Source: Cyanosarcina radialis HA8281-LM2
GTDB lineage: Bacteria; Cyanobacteriota; Cyanobacteriia; Cyanobacteriales; CCAP-1448
Direction: 5' to 3'
DNA length: 64,000 nucleotides
Assembly (NCBI GenBank): GCA_019359615.1
Contig: JAHHHA010000006.1
Span: 186,001-250,000, forward strand
The notes beneath the pieces were generated by a model that was given only the letters and a program-made list of their open reading frames with translations, did not search any database and was not told the DNA's origin. Made by a program: the position numbers and the translations under genes. Positions within the stretch are counted from its first letter, which is position 1. Each line of letters starts with the position of its first letter. Below are positions 41,811 through 50,490 of this stretch, one piece after another.

Positions 41811-44800
41811 ATGACCATTAATTTTCAGCAAAGTCGCAAATTTCTCCAAGATTTTAAATTTAATGACTTATTCGTCCAGCAATTAGGGTGGTCATTTCCC
41901 TCTACAGAAAAAGCGATAACGATCGCCCTCGATAATGCGACTTACTCTAGTCAAGCGATCGCCCAGTTGTCGGGAGTGGTGGTGTTTGAAATTACGTCGG
42001 CTGACGGTCAAATTCCTAATGCGACAGCGAGAAAGTCGATTTATACTAAAATAGCTGAGTTAGTGCGGGAAAATCTCCTAATTTTTATCGATGGCGATCG
42101 CACTCGCTCTTTATGGTATTGGGTAAAGCAAGAAGGTACGAAAATTTATCCCCGCGACCACGCTTACGTGAAGCAAGAACCGTGCGATTTGCTGTTAAGT
42201 AAAATTAGTGCGTTACAAGTAGATTTAGAAGAATTAGAAACCATATCTGTAATTGATATTGCCGATCGCTTGCAACGCGGTTTTGATGTCGAGCGCGTCA
42301 CTAAGAGGTTTTTTGAAGAGTATAAGTTACAGCATACAGCTTTACTCGACTCGCAAGTTGGCATTCAAGGAATTGCTAATGAAGCAGACAGGCGATGGTA
42401 TGCTTCTGTCATTCTCAATCGTCTAATGTTCGTATATTTTCTGCAACGTAAAGGCTTTATAGATAACGAGAAAAGTTTGTATTTACAAGAGAAGTTAAAA
42501 GAGAGTCAGCAACGGGGAACTAACTTATTTTATAGCGAGTTTTTGCCAGCATTGTTCTTTGAAGGCTTTGGCAAACCAGAATATCTGCGATCGAATAACA
42601 CCAAGACGCTAATTGGTGATGTTAAATATTTGAATGGGGGATTATTTTTAAAACACAGAATCGAGCAAGAATATCCTCAAATTACGATTCCCGATGCAGC
42701 TTTTGAAAATATCTTCAAGCTATTTGCTGGTTTCTCTTGGAATTTGGATGACACGCCAGGAGGAAAAGAGAACGAACTCAATCCTGCTGTTTTAGGTTAC
42801 ATTTTTGAGAAATATATTAACCAAAAGGCTTTTGGAGCGTATTATACCCGTCCAGAGATTACAGAATATCTCTGCGAGAGGACGATCGACAAACTCATCC
42901 TCGATCGCATCAACAAACTATTTTTGACTTCGGCGAATGAATTCGCGGCTACACAATCGAAGTCCGCCTGCGCGGACTTGAAGTTTGAAAGCATTACCGA
43001 ACTCTTAACTAGGCTGGATGCTAATCTTTGTCGTCGCTTGTTAGATGAGATTTTACCTCATCTTTCTCTCCTCGATCCTGCTTGCGGTTCTGGTGCTTTT
43101 TTAATCGCGGCGATGCAAAGGCTGATTTATGTCTATTCAGCAGTAATTGCTACTATTGAAGTTAGAATTACAGACCACTACCTCAGAGATAAACTACAAA
43201 AAATTAGAGTAGAACATCCTTCTCTAAACTATTACATTAAAAAGCGGATTATTACCGATAACCTCTACGGTGTAGACATCATGGAGGAAGCGACGGAAAT
43301 TGCCAAATTACGTCTATTTTTAGCGTTGGTTTCTTCGGCTCATGATGTCGATGAATTAGAACCGCTACCAAATATTGACTTTAACATTATGGCGGGTAAT
43401 TCGCTAATTGGTTTGATTCGAGTTGATGAAACGGGCTTTGATATTATAGGCGATTCAGAGAATTTGCAAGGCAACTTGTTACAGCCTTTAGCAGCAGCTA
43501 ACTACAAAGCAATTTTAGCCGATAAGAATCAATCTATTGAGCAGTATAAAAAACACGCCTTTTTGCCTGACGAACAACACGGAACGTCTCAAGAGTCTCG
43601 GTTGCTGATGCTACGCAGCCACATCGAGAACCTCAACCGCGAATCTCAAGAGAAATTGAATTTCTTACTCTTAGATGAGTTTAGTAAGCGTTTAGGGATT
43701 AAATATGAGGAAGTTCAGTTAACTGGTAAATCTAAGAAGCGTCTCTTAAATGTTGATGATATTGCGGTGTTGAAGCCGTTTCACTGGGGATATCACTTCG
43801 ATAAGGTTTTAGAACGCGGCGGGTTTGATGCAATTATCACTAATCCACCTTGGGAAATTTTCAAGCCTTATGCCAGAGAATTTTTTCTTCAGCACAATGA
43901 GTTAGTTAGAAAGAGTAAGATGGATATCAAAGCTTTTGAGAAAGAACAAGAAAAACTCTTAAAAGACTCTCAGATTGCTGCTACTTGGCTAGAGTATCTG
44001 AGTGAATTTCCTCATGTTAGTGCTTATTATCGTTCAGCAGAACAGTATAAAAATCAAATTTCGATCGTCAATGGTAAAAAAGCTGGCACTGATATTAACC
44101 TCTACAAGCTGTTTCTAGAACAATGCTTTAATCTCTTACGTGCTGGTGGGGAGTGTGGGATTATTGTACCTTCTGGTATTTATACCGATCTCGGTACAAA
44201 GCAGTTACGAGAAATGTTATTTTCTCAAACTGAGATTAATTCGCTCTTCGGAATATCAAACGAAAGATTTATTTTTGAAGGTGTAGATCATCGCTTTAAG
44301 TTTTCTCTAATGACTTTTGAAAAAGGAGGAGTAACTGACTCATTTATGGCAGCTTTTCGGATTAATCCGCGAGAAGCGATTAGAGTAAATAGGTTAGATA
44401 TGTTTCTCCATAATAAAGATGAGCAGGTTGAGATTTCTGTACCGCTTGTTCGCCGTTTGTCTCCTGATTCTCTTTCAATAACAGAGTTTAAAAATGAGAT
44501 AGATGTACGCATTGTGGAGAAAATGCTTAAGTTTCCATTGTTAGGAGAAAAGATAGATGGGAAGTGGAATTTGCGATTAACTGCGGAATTTCACATGACC
44601 AATGACAGTCATTTGTTCAAGCAACAGCCTGGTAAAGGGAGATTACCTCTTTATGAAGGTAAGATGATCGAGCAATTTACTCATAAACTTTGTGAACCTC
44701 GTTATTGGATAGAAGAATCAGAGGGAAGAACAGCTTTAATAGGAAAAAAGAAAGATGAAGGACGGACTTTAGACTATCAGACTTACAGGGCTGGATTTCG

Positions 44801-45833
44801 TAAAATAGCAAGCTCAACCAACTCCCGGACTATGGTAGCAACAGTTATTCCGCAGAGCTTTCATGCAGAAAATTTTCAATCAGTGTTGCGCTACTCAGAA
44901 GAAATTAGTAACCCAATAAAGAACCATCATTGTTTATATTTAATATCTATTTGGAATAGTTTTGTACTCGATTATGCACTTCGGTTTCGAGTTTCGGCCA
45001 ACATCAACTTTTTTTATGTCTACCAACTACCAATACCGCGATTAATGGAGGGCGATCGCTTCTTCAACGAAATCGTCCAACGCACCGCCAAACTAATCTG
45101 CACCACTCCAGAATTTGACGAATTAGCTGTAGAGACATTAAATTTAACGTCTCTACAATGTGGCGTTACCGACGAAACAGAACGCGCCCAACTGCGAGCA
45201 GAACTCGACGGCATGGTAGCGCATCTCTACGGCTTAACCGAAGAAGAATTTACCTACATCCTCACAACCTTTCCTCTAGTTTCTGAAACAGTCAAACAGG
45301 CAGCATTAGAAGCTTATCGCGCCCTTGTACCCCAACCAACAGACGCAGAACTTACCGCATTAATACAGCAAGGCGAAAGCGCCGAACTCGACTTCAAAGC
45401 TTCTGCTTGGTGGGATATTCCGCATAACAAAAAGGAGAAATTCAACAAACGCATTCCTGAAACCGTTGCCGCCTTTTTAAATGTCGAAAAAGGAGGAACA
45501 TTACTGATTGGTATCGACGACGATCGCACAGTTGTTGGCATTGAGTACGACTACAACAAAAAGTTTGATAATTGCAAGAACCGCGATGTTTACGAAAATA
45601 ACTTGATGACCAGCTTGCTAAATGCTTGCGGTCGAGATTGCGGCACTTCGATTCAGATTAGCTTCGGTCAAATAGAAGGCAAAGATGTGTGTCGAGTCAC
45701 TATCAAGCCATCTCCGCGACCTGTATATATTAAAGATGGACAAGAAGAGTATTTTTACATTCGTGCAGGTAACTCTACGCGATCGCTCGGTGTCAGAGAA
45801 GCCACCGATTATATCAAGAACCGTTGGAGATAG
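41811..45833 (+). CDS. Eco57I-like N6-adenine DNA methyltransferase fused to an AlbA_2/Schlafen-type domain
   Basis: 1340 residues. The N-terminal region (1-150) resembles the nuclease-like module of large type IIG proteins (LLIFIDGDRTRSLWYWVKQE). Methyltransferase motif I DPACGSGAFLIAAMQ is near 422-436 and the catalytic NPPW at 678-681 (IITNPPWEIFKPY). A specificity-like region fills about 850-1120. The C-terminus (about 1180-1340) is an AlbA_2/Schlafen AAA_4-type domain: GESAELDFKASAWWDI, GGTLLIGIDDDRTVVGIEY, YFYIRAGNSTRSL. The fusion joins modification with a domain known from Schlafen and defence proteins. Two palindromic repeats lie in frame inside the gene. No obvious cleavage domain beyond the uncertain N-terminus. 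Confidence 0.88.
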   Translation: MTINFQQSRKFLQDFKFNDLFVQQLGWSFPSTEKAITIALDNATYSSQAIAQLSGVVVFEITSADGQIPNATARKSIYTKIAELVRENLLIFIDGDRTRSLWYWVKQEGTKIYPRDHAYVKQEPCDLLLSKISALQVDLEELETISVIDIADRLQRGFDVERVTKRFFEEYKLQHTALLDSQVGIQGIANEADRRWYASVILNRLMFVYFLQRKGFIDNEKSLYLQEKLKESQQRGTNLFYSEFLPALFFEGFGKPEYLRSNNTKTLIGDVKYLNGGLFLKHRIEQEYPQITIPDAAFENIFKLFAGFSWNLDDTPGGKENELNPAVLGYIFEKYINQKAFGAYYTRPEITEYLCERTIDKLILDRINKLFLTSANEFAATQSKSACADLKFESITELLTRLDANLCRRLLDEILPHLSLLDPACGSGAFLIAAMQRLIYVYSAVIATIEVRITDHYLRDKLQKIRVEHPSLNYYIKKRIITDNLYGVDIMEEATEIAKLRLFLALVSSAHDVDELEPLPNIDFNIMAGNSLIGLIRVDETGFDIIGDSENLQGNLLQPLAAANYKAILADKNQSIEQYKKHAFLPDEQHGTSQESRLLMLRSHIENLNRESQEKLNFLLLDEFSKRLGIKYEEVQLTGKSKKRLLNVDDIAVLKPFHWGYHFDKVLERGGFDAIITNPPWEIFKPYAREFFLQHNELVRKSKMDIKAFEKEQEKLLKDSQIAATWLEYLSEFPHVSAYYRSAEQYKNQISIVNGKKAGTDINLYKLFLEQCFNLLRAGGECGIIVPSGIYTDLGTKQLREMLFSQTEINSLFGISNERFIFEGVDHRFKFSLMTFEKGGVTDSFMAAFRINPREAIRVNRLDMFLHNKDEQVEISVPLVRRLSPDSLSITEFKNEIDVRIVEKMLKFPLLGEKIDGKWNLRLTAEFHMTNDSHLFKQQPGKGRLPLYEGKMIEQFTHKLCEPRYWIEESEGRTALIGKKKDEGRTLDYQTYRAGFRKIASSTNSRTMVATVIPQSFHAENFQSVLRYSEEISNPIKNHHCLYLISIWNSFVLDYALRFRVSANINFFYVYQLPIPRLMEGDRFFNEIVQRTAKLICTTPEFDELAVETLNLTSLQCGVTDETERAQLRAELDGMVAHLYGLTEEEFTYILTTFPLVSETVKQAALEAYRALVPQPTDAELTALIQQGESAELDFKASAWWDIPHNKKEKFNKRIPETVAAFLNVEKGGTLLIGIDDDRTVVGIEYDYNKKFDNCKNRDVYENNLMTSLLNACGRDCGTSIQISFGQIEGKDVCRVTIKPSPRPVYIKDGQEEYFYIRAGNSTRSLGVREATDYIKNRWR
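42960..42979. repeat. In-frame palindrome inside the methyltransferase gene
   Basis: AAGTCCGCC TG CGCGGACTT, a hairpin encoding the peptide around SKSACADLK (about residues 383-390), preceded by GAATGAATTCGCGGCTACAC. The peptide is out of character with the surrounding sequence, and this hairpin type is a common cyanobacterial spacer repeat, so it was probably inserted in frame. Confidence 0.6.
45129..45156. repeat. Second in-frame palindrome inside the methyltransferase gene
   Basis: GTAGAGAC...GTCTCTAC with AT-rich middle (ATTAAATTTAAC), encoding VETLNLTSLQ. It is a relative of the spacer palindrome at 27181. The frame is kept. Confidence 0.6.
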
Positions 45834-45834
45834 A

Positions 45835-46206
45835 ATGTGTTTGTACTATTCGGATCGAACCAGTTGGAGATTCGCAGCCATGAAACACCTATTTGAACCT
45901 CTGCGATCGCAGCCAGGAGAATTTCGGGTAGCGTTATGCCTCAGCCAACTCGGAGAATCAGCCTTTGAGGTGTTGAAGCTGGCTGAGTCTTTAGGGTTTG
46001 ATTCGCCAAAGTCGATCGGTGATTCAGCGGGTGAGGTTTGGGCAATTGTCCTGCAACAATTTCATGGCTATGAAGCAGATCCACGAGTTGTGGTCGATCC
46101 TTGGGACGAGCGATTATCCGAGATGTGGCAAGCCTGCGAACCAGATGCAGAATTAAAACTTCTCATCAGTCATAATTTTGAAGCTTATCATCTCAATGCT
46201 GTCTAG
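45835..46206 (+). CDS. Small unknown protein at the end of the defence-like operon
   Basis: 123 residues from the ATG at 45835, 1 bp after the methyltransferase stop; an ATG at 45880 (MKHLFEPLRSQPGEF) is an alternative. Contains HLFEPLRSQPGEFRVALCLS and DPWDERLSEMWQACEPDAEL. No family recognised. Its position suggests cotranscription with the methyltransferase gene, though it could be an unrelated tail gene. Confidence 0.6.
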   Translation: MCLYYSDRTSWRFAAMKHLFEPLRSQPGEFRVALCLSQLGESAFEVLKLAESLGFDSPKSIGDSAGEVWAIVLQQFHGYEADPRVVVDPWDERLSEMWQACEPDAELKLLISHNFEAYHLNAV

Positions 46207-46243
46207 AAAGGTTGTTCCCAAACAAACAAGTGGGAATATGCAA

Positions 46244-46330
46244 ATTTAATTCTTAACTTTAAAAAGTCAAATTTTAACCAGCGGATAATTTTTGATTATA
46301 AATCCTTAATTTTCCAGGATTAAACTATCC
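46244..46330 (+). promoter_or_regulatory. Candidate Pho-box region upstream of pstS
   Basis: Several octamers near the cyanobacterial Pho-box pattern (pyTTAAC/T-like): ATTTAATT and CTTAACTT (46244-46259), TTTTAACC (46272-46279), CTTAATTT (46305-46312) and ATTAAACT (46319-46326). The spacing is not the perfect 11-bp period expected for SphR sites, so the call rests on the gene context. Confidence 0.35.
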
Positions 46331-46369
46331 TTTGGCTTGTTTTAGTCAAACATTGAGGGGATAGTTATA

Positions 46370-47398
46370 ATGCTGGGAAGCATGAAATTTCAGCGCCGAA
46401 ATTTGACAGCGATCGCGGCGATTGCTGTCACTGCTGCTACTATTAGTATTTCTGTAACGGCGGTGCGATCGCAAAGTCCAGCTACGATTAAAATTGATGG
46501 TTCTAGCACTGTCTTTCCGATTACTGAAGCCGTAGCCGAAGAGTTTCAGAAGCAGAAAAATGGTCAAATTAGAGTTACAGTTGGAATTTCCGGTACTGGT
46601 GGCGGCCTGAAAAAGTTCTGCGCTGGTGAGATCGATGTTGCCAATGCCTCTAGACCGATTAAGGCTAAAGAAATGGAGGCTTGTAAAGCTGCTGGCATTC
46701 AATATGTAGAATTACCGATCGCTTATGATGCCTTAACAGTTGTGGTTAACAGCCGCAATGACTGGGCAAAAAGTATGACCGTAGAGCAACTAAAAGCTAT
46801 ATGGGAACCAACAGCCCAGGACAAAATCAAAAACTGGAATCAAATTAATTCCGATTGGCCCGACACGGCTTTAAAGCTGTACGGTCCGGGGGCTGATTCT
46901 GGGACTTTTGAATATTTTACTGAAGCAATTGTTGGTAAAGCCAAATCGAGCCGCACCGACTACACTGGTAGCGAAGATGACAACGTTTTGGTACAGGGTG
47001 TCAGTCGAAATCGAGGTGGTTTAGGCTATTTTGGCTATGCTTATTACGAAGCCAATAAGAGCAGATTAAAAGCCGTAGCCATAGACTCTGGTAAGGGGCC
47101 AGTTCTGCCCTCTAAAGAGACAGTAGAAGATGGCAGTTACCAACCTCTATCTCGCCCAATTTTTATCTACGTAAATGCCAAAGCTGCCGAACGGGGAGAG
47201 GTAAAAGAGTTTGTCAATTATTACCTCAACAACGCTCCCAAATATGTAGCAGAAGTCAAGTATGTTCCCCTACCAGCTAAAGCCTACGAACTGGCAAGCA
47301 AACACTTTAAAGATCTTAAAGTAGGTACTGTCTTTGGGGGCGAAGCAGCAGTAGGACTGAGAATTGAAGACCTTCTCAGTCGCGAAGCAAAACTTTAG
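46370..47398 (+). CDS. pstS: Phosphate ABC transporter substrate-binding protein
   Basis: 342 residues. ATG at 46370 with GAGGGG 9 bp upstream; an ATG at 46382 is also possible. A signal peptide ([18 protein letters not shown], cleavage after VRSQ) precedes [20 protein letters not shown], the PstS phosphate-loop start, and [20 protein letters not shown], plus [18 protein letters not shown]. Periplasmic high-affinity phosphate capture. pstC follows after a 305-bp spacer filled by mobile sequence. Confidence 0.95.
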   Translation: MLGSMKFQRRNLTAIAAIAVTAATISISVTAVRSQSPATIKIDGSSTVFPITEAVAEEFQKQKNGQIRVTVGISGTGGGLKKFCAGEIDVANASRPIKAKEMEACKAAGIQYVELPIAYDALTVVVNSRNDWAKSMTVEQLKAIWEPTAQDKIKNWNQINSDWPDTALKLYGPGADSGTFEYFTEAIVGKAKSSRTDYTGSEDDNVLVQGVSRNRGGLGYFGYAYYEANKSRLKAVAIDSGKGPVLPSKETVEDGSYQPLSRPIFIYVNAKAAERGEVKEFVNYYLNNAPKYVAEVKYVPLPAKAYELASKHFKDLKVGTVFGGEAAVGLRIEDLLSREAKL

Positions 47399-47439
47399 AA
47401 TTTGCTCGATCTTAGCAGTTTTCTAGCAACGCATCTTTG

Positions 47440-47685
47440 GTAGGGGCGCAATGCAGTCATACGCGTCAACTTAACGGTTTAGAGCTTCGCCCCGACAGGG
47501 GTTCAAAACCCCTGTCTCAAAGTTAAAGTCCTCTAAAAAGGACTCACTTCCAGTAAACTAGTCCACTTCAGTGGACTAGTGCTATTAGCCAGAGGTTGAA
47601 AACCTCTGGCGGTTGGCGCTAAAGATCGAGATATAGCAATGGCTCTAGCCCTAAGTTGACACCAATGAATGCATTGCGCCCCTAC
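47440..47685. repeat. Dispersed palindrome (copy D) split by an insertion
   Basis: The left arm GTAGGGGCGCAATGCA (47440-47455) and right arm ATGCATTGCGCCCCTAC (47669-47685) together rebuild copy B (24303-24330), with the central ATGCA present on both sides. The 213 bp between them are a separate element. Confidence 0.85.
47456..47668. mobile_element. MITE-like 213-bp element between pstS and pstC
   Basis: Ends carry imperfect terminal inverted repeats: GTCATACGCGTCAACTTA on the left and the complement of TCATTGGTGTCAACTTA on the right, then shared AGAGC. It is flanked by a 5-bp direct repeat ATGCA that is single in the intact palindrome, the mark of transposition. Inside are four hairpins: CAGGGGTT/AACCCCTG, AGTCC/GGACT, ACTAGTCCACT/AGTGGACTAGT and CCAGAGGTT/AACCTCTGG. 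No coding frame, so it would move with a transposase supplied elsewhere. Confidence 0.75.
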
Positions 47686-47703
47686 AGATAATTTATATGT
47701 AAT

Positions 47704-48633
47704 ATGTCAGAAAAATATTTAAAGCTTTCACCAACAATTCATCTAGCCCCTAGAATAATCCGTAATTTACGAGAGCGGATAGTGGAGTTGTTGCTATTGG
47801 GGGCAGCAATTTCTTCGATCGCTACAACTATAGGTATTCTTGGCATCTTAATTTATGAGTCTTTCAGTTTTTTTCAACAAGTATCCATAATCAAATTTCT
47901 CACAGATACAGAATGGTCGCCCTTATTTGAAAATCCGCGTTATGGAGTAGTGCCGCTGGTTTCAGGTACTTTGGTAACGACTGTAGTAGCTTTATCATTG
48001 GCCATTCCTTTGGGAACCATAGCGGCAATTTATTTAAGCGAATTTGCTTCTCCAAAATTGCGAGAAATTGCCAAACCTTGTTTAGAAATCTTAGCAGGAA
48101 TCCCTACGGTAGTTTACGGTTATTTTGCTTACTTATTTGTTACTCCTCTGTTGCAGATACCACTCCCAGATTTACCTGGTTCTAATATGTTAAGTGCGGG
48201 TTTAGTAATGGGAATTATGATTATTCCCTACGTCAGTTCTATTAGCGAAGATGCTATGCGGGCGGTTCCAGTGCATCTGCGAGAAGGTTCGTATGCCATG
48301 GGAGCAACCCGCTTGCAGACGGCGTTGCGAGTAGTTTTTCCGGCGGCAATTTCGGGGATTTCTGCGGCTTATATTTTGGGGATTTCTCGCGCAGTTGGGG
48401 AGACAATGATTGTCGCTATTGCTGCTGGCTTACAACCGATTCTTACTTGGAACCCAATGGAAGAAGCCGCCACCATTACTGCCTACATCGTCGGGGTCAC
48501 TCAAGGAGATTTACCTCATGGCAGCTTGGAATATCAAACAATTTTTGCTGCTGGTTTGGTTTTAGTGTTGATGACGCTGGTTTTCAATATTTTGGGTCAT
48601 TTTCTCACCAAACGCTATCGGGAAGTTTATTAG
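47704..48633 (+). CDS. pstC: Phosphate ABC transporter permease PstC
   Basis: 309 residues with six membrane segments. Family blocks: FFQQVSIIKFLTDTEWSPLF, YGVVPLVSGTLVTTVVALSL, and the coupling region REGSYAMGATRLQTALRVVFP followed by ISRAVGETMIVAIAAG. Forms the channel with PstA. ATG at 47704. Confidence 0.95.
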   Translation: MSEKYLKLSPTIHLAPRIIRNLRERIVELLLLGAAISSIATTIGILGILIYESFSFFQQVSIIKFLTDTEWSPLFENPRYGVVPLVSGTLVTTVVALSLAIPLGTIAAIYLSEFASPKLREIAKPCLEILAGIPTVVYGYFAYLFVTPLLQIPLPDLPGSNMLSAGLVMGIMIIPYVSSISEDAMRAVPVHLREGSYAMGATRLQTALRVVFPAAISGISAAYILGISRAVGETMIVAIAAGLQPILTWNPMEEAATITAYIVGVTQGDLPHGSLEYQTIFAAGLVLVLMTLVFNILGHFLTKRYREVY

Positions 48634-48785
48634 ATCTCTAAAAATTAAGAGCGAGGGCAGGCAGGATGCCTACCCCACAATAATTGTTAGAGATGTCTAT
48701 TAGATATTTAGAAGAAACTCATAACTTATCAATTTTATCTGTGTTCATCTGTGGTTTTTATTAAAACTTCTCTGCTTGGGTGCTT

Positions 48786-49709
48786 ATGACAATAGATAAT
48801 TTACATCAGCTTCATCGATTAATCGCTCGCAATAGGTTTTGGGAGAAAATATTTATTGTTTTCGGGATCTTATCTTTATTGGTAGGAATCATTACCTTGC
48901 TGGCATTACTCATCGATATGACAATTGATGGCTTACCGCGATTGTCATGGCAATTTTTTACGTCATTTCCCAGCCGTAAATATGAAGAAGCAGGTATTCT
49001 CTCAGCTTGGGTAGGAACTTGTTTGGTAATCTTAGTAACGGCGATCGCAGCTATTCCCATTGGCATTGCTTCGGGGATTTATCTAGAAGAATATGCCAAA
49101 AAAAATTGGCTGGGTGACATCATTGAAATCAACGTCACTAACTTAGCAGGAATTCCTTCAATTATCTACGGACTATTAGCATTAGGATTGTTTGTCGAGC
49201 AACTAAAACTGGGCAGAAGCATTCTGACTGCTGGATTAACTTTATCACTCTTAGTTTTACCGATCGTAATTGTTACTACCCGCGAAGCCATTCGCGCTAT
49301 TCCTAATAGTATTCGGGAAGCCGCTTGTGCTTTGGGAGCAAGTAAATGGCAAACAATTTGGGATCACATTTTGCCCTATTCCATTGGCAGCATTCTCACG
49401 GGAATAATTATTGGTTTAGCCAGGGCGGTGGGAGAAACCGCACCTTTGATTACAATTGGCGCTTTAACTTTCATCGCTTTTTTACCAGATTCACCTTTTA
49501 AAAGCGAGTTTCCTTACATTTCTTTTAACTGGTTGCAAGCCGAATTTACGGTGATGCCAATTCAGATGTTTAATTGGGTTTCTCGCCCCGATCCAGAATT
49601 TCAAAGTAATGCTGCGGCTGCTGGTGTTGTCTTAGTTTTTATGACTCTAGCGATGAATGCGATCGCTATTTTTATCCGCTATCGATTGCGCCGAAGAATT
49701 AAATGGTAG
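48786..49709 (+). CDS. pstA: Phosphate ABC transporter permease PstA
   Basis: 307 residues; ATG 48786 preferred to the in-frame GTG at 48780. Six hydrophobic segments, coupling motif [20 protein letters not shown] and [16 protein letters not shown]. The last 7 bp overlap pstB. Between pstC and pstA lie 150 bp with a short hairpin-like CAGGCAGGATGCCTACC segment and no gene. Confidence 0.95.
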   Translation: MTIDNLHQLHRLIARNRFWEKIFIVFGILSLLVGIITLLALLIDMTIDGLPRLSWQFFTSFPSRKYEEAGILSAWVGTCLVILVTAIAAIPIGIASGIYLEEYAKKNWLGDIIEINVTNLAGIPSIIYGLLALGLFVEQLKLGRSILTAGLTLSLLVLPIVIVTTREAIRAIPNSIREAACALGASKWQTIWDHILPYSIGSILTGIIIGLARAVGETAPLITIGALTFIAFLPDSPFKSEFPYISFNWLQAEFTVMPIQMFNWVSRPDPEFQSNAAAAGVVLVFMTLAMNAIAIFIRYRLRRRIKW

Positions 49710-50485
49710 AAAATCACCCCTCTCAAGCGTCTAAATTTAAATGCGAAGTAAAAAACCTGAACTTTTACTACGGTTCGGTTCGCGTGCTTAAAGATATTAA
49801 CTTATCGGTATTCAGCCATCAGGTAACAGCCCTAATCGGTCCTTCTGGCTGTGGCAAAACTACCTTGTTGCGATGCTTCAACCGGATGCACGACCTTTAT
49901 CCAGGCAATCGTTATACCGGAGAGATCGAGTTAGATAAAATTAATATCTTAGCGCCTTGGATCGATCCGATTGAAGTGCGAATGCGGATTGGTATGGTGT
50001 TCCAAAAGCCCAATCCTTTTCCCAAATCGATTTATGAAAATGTTGCCTATGGGTTGCGAGTGCGAGGGCAATCTCAGCGTAGCGCGATCGATGAAACAGT
50101 AGAGCAAGCATTGCGTAATGCGGCTTTGTGGGATGAAGTTAAAGATCGCTTGTATGACTTAGCTTTTAACCTTTCAGGAGGGCAACAACAGCGATTGTGT
50201 ATTGCTCGCGCCCTAGCTACCAATCCCGAAATGATTTTGTTTGACGAACCAACATCGGCCCTCGATCCAATTGCTACCGCCAGTATTGAAGAATTAATCA
50301 CTCAATTGAAAGAGAAAGTAACAATTTTAATTGTGACTCACAGTATGCAGCAAGCAGCTAGAATTTCCGATCGCACGGCTTTTATGTATCTAGGCGAAAT
50401 AATTGAGTTCGATCGAACTCAAACTATCTTCAGCGATCCGACGCATAGAAAAACTCAGGATTATGTCAACGGACGTTTTGGATAA
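49703..50485 (+). CDS. pstB: Phosphate ABC transporter ATPase PstB
   Basis: 260 residues. Walker [13 protein letters not shown], signature [15 protein letters not shown], Walker [14 protein letters not shown], switch His in [30 protein letters not shown] is the PstB-specific segment. Overlaps pstA by 7 bp; a tonB-like gene begins 5 bp after its stop. Confidence 0.96.
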   Translation: MVENHPSQASKFKCEVKNLNFYYGSVRVLKDINLSVFSHQVTALIGPSGCGKTTLLRCFNRMHDLYPGNRYTGEIELDKINILAPWIDPIEVRMRIGMVFQKPNPFPKSIYENVAYGLRVRGQSQRSAIDETVEQALRNAALWDEVKDRLYDLAFNLSGGQQQRLCIARALATNPEMILFDEPTSALDPIATASIEELITQLKEKVTILIVTHSMQQAARISDRTAFMYLGEIIEFDRTQTIFSDPTHRKTQDYVNGRFG

Positions 50486-50490
50486 CTGAC

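Noticed and set aside
36772-46206. Calling the operon DISARM or BREX
   Set aside because: Helicase and methyltransferase are shared features, but no DrmA, DrmB, PglZ, BrxC or Lon-like gene is visible.
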